From: Tetrahymena elliotti 4EA
Lineage: Eukaryota; Ciliophora; Oligohymenophorea; Hymenostomatida; Tetrahymenidae
Direction of reading: 5' to 3'
NCBI GenBank assembly: GCA_000231825.2
Contig: JH720304.1
Location: 410,724 to 474,723, forward strand
DNA length: 64,000 bases
Part shown: positions 38,259-49,527 of the stretch, piece after piece
Numbering within the stretch: position 1 is the stretch's first letter
Layout: every line of letters starts with the position of its first letter
Position numbers and translations under genes: made by a program
Notes under the pieces: generated by a model
What the model saw: only the letters and a program-made list of their open reading frames with translations
Told to the model about the DNA's origin: nothing
Database searches by the model: none

Positions 38259-38861
38259 TATCCTATTTTCTTGTATTTTATAAATATATAATATTTCTTA
38301 AATAAATTAAAAATTTTAGCTATAAATTAGATAATTAATTTTATAAAAATATAAAATATTTGTTGAACTCATCATAAATTTTGTAATTAAACAGTTTGAA
38401 TAAGATATTATCATCAGATCTTTATTTATATTTATAACATAACCATTTAGAAGATTTTTTATTAATCTTATGAGGAATAAATGAATAAAATTTTAGTATC
38501 TCTATTATCTCATATCTTATTTATAATAATAGCATTTTATCTTTTAAAATATTTTTTGATAAATATTATGCAAAAATGAAAATAAGTTTTATTATTGAAA
38601 ATATTTTTAGAAAAAAGAAAATATTTGTTTTAATAATGTATTTTTAGATCAATCAATTTAAATAGAATAATTTTTGTGATGATTTATTTAATTCGATGTT
38701 ATCTGCTAAGAAAATTATGATAAATTATATCTTTACTCAATTTAAATGCATATTGATAAGAAAAATTTAAATAAAAATTTTTATTTATTTAATAAAAATA
38801 TAATTTCTAATTATTTATCAAGTAAAAAAGTATTATCTAGGGATTAAAATTTATAATTAAG
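38259..38861. other. Intergenic, no gene seen
   Basis: AT-rich spacer; presumably contains the dynamitin promoter. No motif singled out. Confidence 0.5.
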
Positions 38862-40097
38862 ATGGCATTTGTAGCAGTAAGAAATGGTGATTTCATAGAA
38901 ATCGCAGGAGTTGATGAGAAACCTGATTCAATTTAAGAATCAGTTAGAAAGTCAGAAATAGATAACTAAGATCAAAATAAACCTGTTGATTATACATATG
39001 CTAATGCAAGCAAGGCTTATTAATTATTGAGTGAAAAAAACAATGTCCTTTCTGTATATTCTTCAAATCCTAATGGAATAGGTAACTCAGTCTAATATGA
39101 AACTCCCAAAGAAAAATTAAATAGGTTATAAGCAGAATTTATTGAGTTTAAGCAGTAGATGGAATTTATTGTAGAAAAAGAAAAAACCATTTAAATAAAT
39201 AAAGATGATACTAATAATGTGATTTTAAGTTAAATTGAGAGAATTTAAGGTGAAATGCAAAGTTTAATTAGCAGCGATGAAGTTCGTCGTGTAATTGAAA
39301 ATAATTTAGAAATATCAGAAAAGAGCGATTTTTCTATTGAAAATACTTTAGGTCTACTTAAAAAAGATTTGTAAAATGATCTCACCTAAAATATCATCAA
39401 AAGAGTAAAAGCATTGAACCAAAAAGGATTAGGAGAAGAAGAAAGTAAAGAAAAATCTTCTAACTAACCAGCTAAGATAGAAATTTTTATTGATCCATAA
39501 CAAGAAAAGATTTATGCAGACACTAAATTTATTGAAATTGAAAAGCGTGTTGCTAATATTGAAAAAGCTCTTGGAACTGATAAATTAAAGAGACAAGATT
39601 TCGATTTAGGTACTTCTTCTACAAATTAATCCTCCACATTCTCTCTTCTAGGAAGAGTAGAATCTTTGAGTTAAAGTGTAAATGTTTTAAGCCAAGAAAA
39701 ATCAGATATTATATTGAAAAGAGTTATTGATCTTGAGTCTTAAATAGAAAAAATTAACTCAAAAAGACCTGCATTAGCTTAACAAAACTAAATTTAAGCC
39801 TAAGATTTAAAAAGAATTGAGTATTTACATGACAGATTCTAAGCTGTTTCAGGCGTTGCTGATGAATTACCTTATATAGTTGATAGAATGGAATCTTTGA
39901 AGGTTTTGCATGAAGAATCTGCTGGCCTCATGAATCATATTCACTCTCTTACTTCTCTCCATGAAAAAATTGTTAAAGGAATTAACAATAACGAATAACT
40001 ATTATAAACAGTAAACACTAACTTTACCTCTAATCTTGAGAAGATATTAAACAATATCAAGCTTATTGAAGAACGTATTCAAGCTCTCTAAAAGTGA
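38862..40097 (+). CDS. DCTN2: Dynactin subunit 2 (dynamitin, p50)
   Basis: Subunit of the dynactin shoulder, which links cytoplasmic dynein to cargo. Intronless, 411 residues, starting MAFVAVRNGDF. Overall coiled coil with the landmarks of dynamitin in order: ETPKEKLNRLQAEF (family ETPxxKxxRLxxE); IEIFIDPQQEKIYADTK followed by FIEIEKRVANIEKALG (family YELHSRPEQDKFxQxAK..LEKRLxxLExxVG); LPYIVDRMESLKVLHEES (family LPxLVxRLxxLxxLHexA); and a terminal IEERIQAL (family IDERMxKL). The length matches the usual 400 residues. Codon use is less AT-extreme than in neighbours, as in well-expressed ciliate genes. The dynamitin assignment is homology by eye; no other dynactin gene is in the window. Confidence 0.87.
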
Positions 40098-40790
40098 TTA
40101 TTCTACTTTTTATTTTAAATGTGTCATATTCTTCATAAATATTTACATGTCTATTTCAAACAAACATTTTTAAATAAAATATAAATATTGCTCTGTCAAA
40201 ATTTAAAATAAATTTGTTTTTAATATTTGAAAACAAGAAAATATTTTAGAAATACTGAAATCTATGATTTTTATTTCTGTTTCTTACAATTTTTTTATGT
40301 TTGCTTATTTTAAAGGATGATTATTTTTTATATTTTTAATTTTCAAACAAATATTCTGAGATGATTAAAGACTGTTTAGTAAAAAAATAATTTAAATTTA
40401 AAAAAAGATGAATTTTTTTCAGAGATTTTTAAAATCATTTCTTTAAAAATTAAATACTGTAATTCTTCAATAATTAAGACCCCATAATATATTAAAGCCC
40501 AAAGTTGATGAGCCAGATAAGGCCCAAAGTTGAAACTTTTGAGTAGGGGGAAGGTAGGCCTTAATTAATGAGGAATTAAAGTATTTAAAATTGATTATTT
40601 CAATTTATTTTAATTTTTTTTATAAAATATAAATGACAAAATAGATTCAAAAATAACAATAATAAAAAACACAAAATGGATTTAATGATACATGTTAGAC
40701 AAAATCTTATTTTTGCTCTTAAATGAGATTTAAAAAAATAATTTTACAACTAAGAAAATTAAATTTTTCTAAAGGAAATATTTTTATCTT
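40098..40790. other. Intergenic with a GC-richer island
   Basis: Between convergent genes (dynamitin and the RING/TRAF gene). AT-rich except for 40478-40562, described separately. Confidence 0.5.
40478..40562. repeat. GC-richer patch with a 25-bp direct repeat and a palindrome
   Basis: GCCCAAAGTTGA occurs at 40497-40508 and again at 40522-40533. The second copy overlaps a perfect inverted repeat AAAGTTGAAACTTT. A GGGGGAAGG stretch and GGCC follow. The composition stands out from its surroundings. It could be a remnant of a mobile element end or a protein-binding site; nothing else supports a function. Confidence 0.4.
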
Positions 40791-42621
40791 TCAGAGTAAT
40801 AGATTTTCTTCAACACAATTAAAAAATTCTTTTCTATCTTCAGAATTATTAAAAATTTCTTTGAAAAAACTGTCATTCTAATTTATCTATTGATGATTTA
40901 ATTATTAGATCTAATAATCTCTATTTTCATTTTAATTGTTAGCTTCGTAATTTTTATTTTAATAGAGATAGTTGCTATGAGTAAGTTCAAAACTATCCAT
41001 TATTCTGGAAGGATTAATTTTATGATTTTACAATTGTTCCGAATCTCCTTATGAATATTCAGATTCAAGTCCTTAAAAAATTTAATTTTTAATTTAGTTT
41101 TAGTTGATCATATTGAAATAAATTTGAGGTTTTATATTATTATTATTTTTATCAAATTTTTAACTTTATTCACCTAACAGTTAATTTTTATTTGATGAAA
41201 AAGACTCAAAAGAATCTGGAAAGCTTAGTTTTTAAAATTAACAATCTTCATATTATTTTATTTGAGAAAAATAGTTTTTTTTTCTTTCATTTTTATTGCT
41301 TTGCTTTATGAATTCGAATTCCTATTTTTATATTAATAAAAAACTTATGTATTTAATAAAAACTAAAAATAACTTAAGAAGATTTAATATTAAAAAAAAT
41401 TGTTACCCTAAATAAATTAATATTTAAAGAGAAGAAATAAAATTTAATTAAATATTGTAAATTATACATATTCATCTTGATTTGCTAAGAAATCTAATTC
41501 TTCAATGCTTTCAAAGTCATCTGGATAATTATCTGATTCATCTTGCTCATCTATTTCATCTTCTACTTTTTAATTGTTTTTCTAAAGCTCGTCAATTTTA
41601 TCTATTAGCTTCTTTTTATCTACTTCAGTCTCTGATTAGAGCTCAGATTTAAGCTGCTATATAAGTTCCATTATTTTATCCATTTGATCTTTGTTTTTTT
41701 CTATCATTCTTTCTTTTTTATTTAAGTCTTTTTGCTAATTCCTATATAAACTCTCATAACATTTAGCCTTAGAATGATATTAAAAAACTTTCCTAAAGAA
41801 ATGGCCTTTACATCTTTTGCATTGTATTTTTTTATCAGGACAGATATTCTCATGTTCTTTAAACCTCTGAATTTAGAATTCAGCTTTACAGTCTGTGCAT
41901 TTTTATTTGTTATCTTCACAAAATTCTTCATGGAGACTCATTTCTATCAGACAAATTAATTTTTTGCAATATTTACAAGGCTCTTTTCTATATTCACAAA
42001 CTTAATTGTGATAAGATTTTGTTAGTAAGGTAACTTTCTCTAAACACTGATTATTTTCGCATTTCCTAAGTTAATATTCGCAGACTTTGAGATGTGAAAT
42101 TCTTTCATCATATTTAATGATGGTATTACAGCCCTTATTGTAGCAGTTAATCTAAATAGTGTTGAGTATTTTCTTAAAAATTTTTGGACATTCAGTGTAT
42201 TTTTATGATTCCCCATCCAAATTAAAAAAGGCATGATTACCTCTTTAAAAAAAAAACTTTTACTATCCTTAATCTCTACAGCATGGGCACTTTTTTCCTC
42301 CTTAATGGCTCTACCACTATGAAATGCATGAATTACAAAAAGTAGCTTCACAATTTATGCATGTCTCTATAATTTAAAAATGGTGTTCATAGTAAATAAA
42401 TTTTAATAATAATTACTTGGATCCTCAATTATATTGAAACATATAGGACAGTTCAAATCCTCCAAAAAGTTTTTAAGCTCTTCTTAGTTTATTATATCAT
42501 CAATTTCAATAGGAGGTAGTTCAAACTCTGATTGATTCTTTTGATTGTTACCCTCTCTTTAGGATTTAATTCTTCTACTTAAATCCTAACAATAAATTGC
42601 TTCTTAAAAAAAATCACTCAT
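40791..42621 (-). CDS. RING / TRAF-type zinc-finger protein
   Basis: Likely E3 ubiquitin ligase or signalling adaptor. Three exons (42621-42417, 42366-41468, 41321-40791) give 544 residues. The RING spans residues 58-98: CPIC, CINC, FCNSC, CPCC. All visible ligands are Cys, with Cys where the usual RING has His. TRAF-type zinc fingers follow: NTIQINCYNKGCNT...HLKVC, then repeated CxxxxC...H...C units (CKYCKK...HEEFC, CTDCKAEF...HENIC, CKRCKGHF...HSKAKC). Next come a Lys/Glu coiled coil and an acidic stretch. The last exon is Asn/Gln/Ser-rich with no fold recognised. Its inclusion rests on phase agreement across a 146-nt intron, so the C-terminus is less certain than the zinc fingers. No MATH domain is seen. 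Confidence 0.8.
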
Positions 42622-43746
42622 TTTTTAGTTTCTCTTATTCTAATTTTACTATTGCTTTTACAAAGTATTTTTTGATGAATAATTATCAGATAATAATCAA
42701 AAATAAACACTATTAGTATTTAAGTAATGATAAACTAAATTTTGTTAAATTAAAAAAGTATTGCAAAATTAATATTCCACCAAAACTCGTTTTCGTCAAA
42801 AAGGTAATAAGTTTATTTCAGTAGAAACTACTATTAAGATTTATATTTTATTTATTGATTAATATAAATTAAAGTTATTCTAATAGTAATTTATAAAGAT
42901 AAAAAACTTCAATATTCTCATAAAATAAAATAATATTATTTCTGCAAAAAAAAATATTTATCTAATCAACAATAATTATTTCAAAACAAACATTGTATTA
43001 TTTAACTAATATACAATTGCTTCATTCTAATAATAGGTTTATTGTAATTAAAAAATAATTAAATATTAATTATTTTGGATTGATGAGAACGCAATAAATG
43101 CTTTTAAATGCCAAATATATGATAAATTTATTTTAAAAAATAATTAAAATAACAATTATTTTGGATTGATGAGAACATAATAAATGCTTTTATCTATCAA
43201 AAAAAATAAAATAAAATGCCATGAAAAATAATTTTAACTTTAATATCTTTATTATTTCACTTAAAAAAATTAATTTCTTCCTTAAGCAAATAGAATGGAT
43301 AATATTTATTTTAATTCAAATTTAAAAAAAAAATAAAAAATTTTATTTAAAAAATGAAATAATTTTTAAAATTGGTAGAAGTTATAAAAAATAAGGGAGA
43401 ATTGAAATCTAGTTATTTTTTTTAATTATGTTGCTGACTGAACTGAGATATCTTTATTAAGAGAATTTGCTAGCTAAGAAAGAATGTTTGATTGTAGTTA
43501 AAAAAAATCAAATATTTAAAAATAAATAAAAAATATATTAAATAATTTGTGTTTTAAAGTCAAATTAAAAATAATATCTAATTTTTGTTTGAAGATATTT
43601 CAAAAAATATCAAAACATCTAAATAAAAACAATCAAAAATTTTAATAATAAATATAAACCAAAAATTCATATTTCTTTTAAAGTAAAGCAAATATTTACA
43701 AAACATAACAATAAATAAATAAATAATAATCAAGTAAGCAAGTAAA
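42622..43746. other. Divergent promoter region with a tandem repeat
   Basis: Spacer between the divergently transcribed RING/TRAF and prefoldin genes. Contains the repeat at 43048-43192; otherwise AT-rich with no gene. Confidence 0.5.
43048..43192. repeat. Two-copy tandem repeat, about 86-92 bp
   Basis: AATAATTAAA...TAATTATTTTGGATTGATGAGAAC followed by (G/A)(C/T)AATAAATGCTTTT occurs at about 43048-43101 and again at about 43140-43192. The shared core GGATTGATGAGAAC lies at 43077 and 43163. Intergenic. Confidence 0.65.
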
Positions 43747-44181
43747 ATGTCAGGTGAAGTTCTTAAACTCCAACAAGAATTGGAAAACGAAGTTAAGGAT
43801 ATGCAAAACCTCTAAAAAGAATTGTAAAAGCTTAACGAAGGTAGATAAAAGCTTATTGAACAACAAAACGAATCTGAATTAGTTTAAAAGGAAATAGATT
43901 TATTAGAAGAAGAAGCTGTTATTTATAAGCTCTCTGGCCCAATTTTAATTAAATAAACTTTAAGTGAAACTAAGAATACCATCAAAACTCGTATTGAATA
44001 TATTAGAAAGGAAGCTATCAAGGGAGAACTTCTTTTAAAGGATAACGAAAACAAGTAGCTCGAAAAGAAAAACAAAATTGTCAAATTACAAGAAAACTAT
44101 TACAAAGCTGTTATGGGTCCTTAATACGCTCAAATGATGGCTGCTCAACAAGCTTAAGCTGCTCAATAACAACCCTAGTGA
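43747..44181 (+). CDS. PFDN6: Prefoldin subunit 6 (beta class)
   Basis: Beta-class subunit of the hexameric prefoldin chaperone that hands nascent actin and tubulin to CCT. Intronless, 144 residues (usual length about 125-145), starting MSGEVLKLQQELE. Two long amphipathic coiled-coil arms flank the beta-hairpin region VIYKLSGPILIKQTLSE (family VYKLxGPVLVKQDLxEA), followed by IKTRIEYIRKE (family VxKRLDYI). A Gln/Ala-rich tail (MMAAQQAQAAQQ) ends the protein. Codons are richer in C and in CAA for Gln than in neighbours, as in abundant ciliate proteins. Start is clear: AAA before ATG and an immediate match to the family N-terminus. Confidence 0.92.
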
Positions 44182-45281
44182 GCAACTTATAAATTAAATC
44201 TGATTTTAGAGAGAGATAAGTACAATTAATAATATAATTTAAACTAAAACGATTATAAAAGTTCCTATTATAGCAATTTTAATAATTTTCACTAATTAAC
44301 ATGAAATCTGCATCAATTTATGAAAATTTAATGAGTCTATTTATAATTAACATTGTTTTTATCTTTGTGGTATGCACATTATACTTGTTTCATTATTCTT
44401 GCTATAATTTTGAGCATTTTTATTACTTTCTTAAAATTATTTTTTAATTTCATACAATAAGTTGAATTACTTTCTAAATTTAGCTAGAAAATAGAATAGC
44501 AATAATTAGAAATTTAATATTTTAATTTCATTAGAAAACTTTCTTGATTATATAATTTAACTCTAAATTTTTTGTTGACTTTTTTCAAATTTTTAGTATT
44601 TATTATTTTAATTTAAATGTATTTTTTTCTTTCTGAATTCAAAATGTATTTCCAATTAATATTACTAATTTAAAATAAAAAAACTCAAAATAATTTTATT
44701 TCATAAGTGCAAAATAATTCCTCATTTTAAAAAATTTAAAAAAGGTAAATATTTTTTTTTAAAGTTGAATTAATTTGATTTTATTCTTTCTTTTTAAAAT
44801 TTTATCATAAACAAAAGATTAAAATAAGGAACTCAAAGTTATTTAATTTATGCTTGTGTATTCACTAAATTTTAAAAAGTTTATTTTCAAAATATCATTT
44901 ATTGTTAAAATATTTATTTTTTAAATTTTATTAAAATTATTCTAGATTGTTTTTCAAAATAAGTCAAAACTACTTCACTTTTTTTTATCTAATTTCATTT
45001 TTATTAAAAGTTCTATTATTTATTTTACTAAAAATAAATTTTACAATATTTATCAAAGTTCTAATAATATTGATTTTATTAGTCTAATTTAGGTAAATTA
45101 ATAGAATATTAGTGTGTTTTGTGATATCTATTTTTGATTCAAATCTTAATAAGACTTAATTGTCTAATATACATACTCATCTGATTGCTTCTTAATTTAT
45201 TTACTCAATAAAGATTTTCAAAGAAGAATATTTTGTATTTCATCAAATCTAATTAAATATACTTCAAAAAATAAAACAAAT
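44182..45281. other. Intergenic, no gene seen
   Basis: 1.1 kb of AT-rich spacer between prefoldin and SERINC; no coding frame or RNA gene recognised. Confidence 0.5.
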
Positions 45282-46733
45282 ATGTGTTGCTTTGATTTGT
45301 GCATTAGAGGAGCATGCTGCTGTTGCTAAGCTTTTTGTAATGATATTTGCAGATCTTTTAAGAGGATTTTTACTCTTTCTATTAGATAATAGATGAGATT
45401 AGCTTACATTTCTCTATTTTTTGTCTTCACACTTTTAACATTATTCTCAATGTATCAAATTCCTGGATGGCTAGGAGTTTGGAGTAAATTTATTCATTGC
45501 CCATCAGAATCATCAAATCCTAAAGACAATATGGCTTGCTTAGGAATAAGTGCTTTGTATAGAATGAGTTTTAGTTTAGTTATTTTATTTTCTCTCTTAG
45601 TTCTATTTTGTTTGCTTAGAAATGAAGCTAGCAAATTTGTAAATGAGAATTTCTGGTTTCAAAAAATAATTGGCTTAATTGCTCTTTTTATCATATAAAT
45701 GTGGGTACCTAATGATGCATACATTATTTATGGAAGTATTTCAAAAATATTTGGAGTTATTTTTGCTTTGTTTTAGTCAATAATGTGTATTGATTTATTT
45801 TACTCTTGGAGTGAAGTTTGGGTGAAATAATATGAATAAGGAGTTGGTATTTATGAATATTTGCTATACTTTTTTTCTTTTGGCTGTTATGCATCAACTA
45901 TTTATCTAATATACAATAATTATCAGCTCTATCCTTGCTCTAGTACTTAAAATTTAATAAACATTCTAATTGTTGTAGGTATATCAGTATTAAACCTTAG
46001 TCCTCTTAATTAAAAGCCCAGCATATTGACTTGTGGGGCAGTTTGCCTTTTTGTTACCTACTTGAATTGGTCTGCTATGACTAATATTCAAGAAACTTAA
46101 TGCAACTACTATGCTAACAATCAAGAGACATTTATAAAAGTTGAAGGTATTATAGGTGTATTTTTAATCATACTTTCTCTTGGTTATATTACATTTGGCT
46201 CATCAGATCAAACTAATAGATACAGTTAAATTCCCTCTGGAGATAACTTAATGGCTTCACTAAGAAAAAGTGAATAAGAAGACTAACAAGGTAGTGATGA
46301 TGAAGATGATTTTTTAATTGAAGTTGGATACCCTGATGGAGTAGATTTAGAATAGGATGCAATAGATCTGAATAAAATAGAAAAGAGAAACTCTCAAAAA
46401 AAAGAGGATGGAAATAAAAATATCGAATCAACATCTTAAGCAGTTAGAAAAGAGCTTAAAAGATTAAGAGAGTTGCGTCATTTAAGAAGAATGAGAGATT
46501 ATAAAACAAATACATACATTTATTTTCATGCTATAATGATCTTAAGTTCTTTTTATATTGTGATGTTGTTAACAAATTATGGTGCTATATAAATAGATGA
46601 AAAAATAGACTGGACTACTTACAAAACAAGTAATACCTCAATGAACATAAAGTTAGGAATTTCTTATTTCACCACCTTCATTTATATTTGGACAATTATT
46701 GCTCCTTGCATTTTCCCAGATAGATCATTTTGA
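45282..46733 (+). CDS. Serine incorporator (SERINC/TDE1 family) membrane protein
   Basis: Multipass membrane protein of the SERINC family, implicated in lipid scrambling or serine-lipid biosynthesis in other eukaryotes. Intronless, 483 residues, about ten transmembrane helices. N-terminal Cys cluster (MCCFDLCIRGACCCCQAFC) as in other family members. Diagnostic stretches include CLGISALYRMSFSLVILF, FWFQKIIGLIALF, MWVPNDAYIIYG, SILTCGAVCLFVTYLNWSAM and YFHAIMILSSFYIVMLLTN. An acidic cytosolic insertion (about residues 325-390: EDQQGSDDEDDFL...) replaces the usual loop between the last helices. The C-terminus IIAPCIFPDRSF matches the family ending. Family assignment is secure by eye; the exact activity in this organism is unknown. 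Confidence 0.93.
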
Positions 46734-47400
46734 TAAATATTATTTAAAAAATGAAAAAAAATATTTTCAATCATATTTTCATGTTTTTATTGAACAAATC
46801 GAATACTAGACTGCTTTAAAAATTATCTAAAATCTTTCCTTTAAACATAAATAAGTTAAAATCATATATTTAATAATATCCAACATACGAGTTTGATACT
46901 GGTAGTTTTAATTTGAATACAATATCTATTCCTCTTAACACTTTTACTTAAAAAGATTTTTATTTTATGAAAATATTTTCATTTGGAGTATTAACTGAAA
47001 TAATGTATTTTATTTTTTAAACTAAAAAGTATCAAAATCTAAAAAATAAATTAATAATTTTTAATTTATTAATTATATATATATATGTAGTACCCCAAGG
47101 TACTGTCTTTTTCAAGACTACATACATGAATACTAACAAGTTCTTAGTTATTTTACTTTTGATTTTTTGAGTTTTACTTTTTTTTCACCTAGTTTTTTGG
47201 TGTTTATTTATTTTTATTTTTATTAATTAATACTTAATATTACAAGTTTAATATACTCAATAAATAGTTTTTAATTTTGCTCTGAATACTCATATTATAA
47301 AATTAGTTAACATACTCTTCATACTTTTATTTTATAAATTGATTTTCAACAAGCCAAATTAGTTAAAATATACAAAAATTTAACAGAATGTTTTGAGATT
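46734..47400. other. Intergenic spacer between convergent genes
   Basis: AT-rich spacer between SERINC and the tandem Nudix gene. Contains the hairpin pair at 47086-47122; otherwise featureless. Confidence 0.5.
47086..47122. other. Nested hairpins with a CCCCAA core
   Basis: A perfect stem AGTACC / GGTACT closes a CCAA loop (47089-47104). It is directly followed by stem GTCTT / AAGAC (47105-47118). TGTAG (47086-47090) can pair with CTACA (47118-47122) around both. The sequence is GC-richer than its surroundings and preceded by an (AT)n run. It could be a 3' processing signal shared by the convergent genes or a cruciform; no known RNA family was recognised. Confidence 0.45.
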
Positions 47401-48942
47401 TCACAAAAATACAAATGATGATGTATTTAATAAGAATTTAAATTCTTGGTTGTAAATAAAATCTTTATTAGAATTATCTTCAAGTTCAATCTTTTAGATG
47501 GGTAGATAAAGATACATCTGACTGGTTACTAAATGATGAATAATAATTGCAGATCTATCTCTTATCTAACATTTATTTCCATTTGAATCTATTAAGTAGT
47601 AAGAATCAGCATTAATATCAAACTACAAAATACCTTGAATATTTTTTGAAAGAGGGAAGAATAATATTTATTTTTTGTTTCTCCAACATTTAGGTACAAA
47701 TTAATTTAAGCTTGTGAGTACCTTAACATTATTTTCAAAAACTTTTTGTAAAAGTGGTACTTTTATTTCGATATGCACTGCACAGCATAGATAATTTTAA
47801 ATACGAACTGAATGCTGGTTGCATAAATGTATGTCACAAAGATTAAATGTATTTGATGTTTCTTCTTTTAGCTCCCTTATTCCAGCTTCTTTAATATCTA
47901 CTTCGCTAGCTGAAGATGATCCACCCATATCACTGCAAATATCTTTATTATCCTTTACTAGCAAAAATCCCTATTCTCCATTTTCATTTGTTGCTAGAAT
48001 GATAACTCCTGCTCCTCTTCTATTATTCTTTGGATCTTAGATTTTTTAAATCAAAGATGGGTTTGTTATGTTATAATTTTGCATGACATCCTAAAATGGC
48101 TTTTAAATATTGCTATTTTGTAAAATTTGAATATCCTTATTAACGTTTTACAACACTTCATTTTAATGCTATTTATCTACTTATTAGCTAGGTATTTAAT
48201 TGAAATAAAGCTTTTCAGTATCCAAAATTTATTAAGTTTATTTCTAATATTAAATTGAGCTATCAACATCCAAATAAGCCTTGTCTATTTAAAATGTTTT
48301 TGTACCTTGTAAAAATGTTAATCTACTTCCATTAGGTAGAATGTAAGGTCTAAGAGACAGTTAAAGAGAAGGAGCAGATATTGTTTATTCTTTTAGATTA
48401 ACTATATTTTGATTTAATACTTATTTGATAACATTAACACATCTTAGCTATATCTAAACCTTCTCTCCTCTGGTAGTTATTCCAGTAAAATTGAAGTCTT
48501 GATTGTTTTAAATATTTAGCTTTATCAGATCTGAGATAAAGAACCTTCTAATAGATTTGGTTTCTCTCCAAGAATGAGGACTGTTAGCATTTTTTATAAT
48601 TGATAAGTTTTCTTTAAAGCGATTTTGTCTTAGCTCTCCTTATTAAGCATTTAGGAATATGTTATAGCAAATATATTGTTTTGTTTGAACATAAGTAGTT
48701 AGATGCTATTTTTAAAACTAAAATAGATTGCATGACTCTTCTTATAACTCTCTTAACGCACCTAAAGCTACAGCTTCTGAACTATTGATTCCTCCTCCAC
48801 AATCACTATAAACAAATCCTGATTTTCTCATAGAGCCAAATAGAATGACAGCTAATCCTACTCTTCCATCTTTTTTTGATTTATAAATCTCCCATAGCAA
48901 AACGCCTGACCCATTTATTTCATTTTTCTTTTATTGATCCAT
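47401..48942 (-). CDS. Tandem Nudix hydrolase-domain protein
   Basis: Nudix enzymes hydrolyse nucleoside diphosphates linked to other moieties. Intronless, 513 residues, with two Nudix boxes. Box 1 at about 49-70 reads GGGINSSE...REL-Q-EES and keeps the exact GX5EX7RELXEE spacing. Box 2 at about 340-362 reads GGSSSASE...REL-K-EET but has one extra residue between the Glu and REL. Both keep the metal-binding RELxEE glutamates. Each box is preceded by beta-strand-like sequence typical of the fold (AVILFGSMRKSGFVYSDC; GAGVIILATN). The 240-residue stretch between them is Gln-rich with no motif. Substrate cannot be told from sequence. Start: first ATG in the open frame, at 48942. Confidence 0.8.
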
Positions 48943-49527
48943 TTGTATGCTAAATCTGTTCTATTTATGATATCAAACTTTAATGTTAGACAATAATTTT
49001 TACAATAAAAATTTTTAGTCAAATAATAAGATCAAAAATATTCTGATTAAATCCTTATTTACTTGATCTACTATTAATATCTTAAGAATAGGTATATTAG
49101 GTAAACAATAATTTCCTTCAATTAAATGATACAATAATTACATTATCTATTATTATGCTCACATGTATGATAATACCATATTCAATTAAATAATAAAATT
49201 ATATCAAATCAAAATGTTGCATTCTTTAAATTCCAAGAATGGTTTTTAAAGAATTTATTTTTAGCAATTATAAAATTGCTTTTCTTTTAAAAAATAAGAA
49301 ATTTAAATAAAATTTTTTAAGTCTTGAGTTAAAATATTTATGGAAATTATTTTTGCCAAATTTTTTTATATGAATTTTTAATAAGTATTAATTTAATAAG
49401 TTTGAACTAAAGATTTATTTATTGAAACTCTATATATAATATAAACAACAGTTTATTGAAATAATAAATAAAGAAATTATTAATATAAAATTAGTATGTC
49501 TCATAATTAAGTAAAGTTTTTATTAAT
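48943..49527. other. Intergenic, no gene seen
   Basis: AT-rich spacer between two minus-strand genes; presumably holds the Nudix promoter. Confidence 0.5.

Noticed and set aside
41722..42351. Short frames overlapping the zinc-finger region
   Set aside because: They are other-frame shadows of the RING/TRAF gene, whose Cys/His ligands fall in a single different frame.
47089..47104. CCCCAA as a telomere repeat
   Set aside because: Only one copy, inside a hairpin loop; no tandem array and no nearby chromosome-breakage motif seen.
47819..48040. Plus-strand 73-codon frame
   Set aside because: Antisense to the second Nudix domain.
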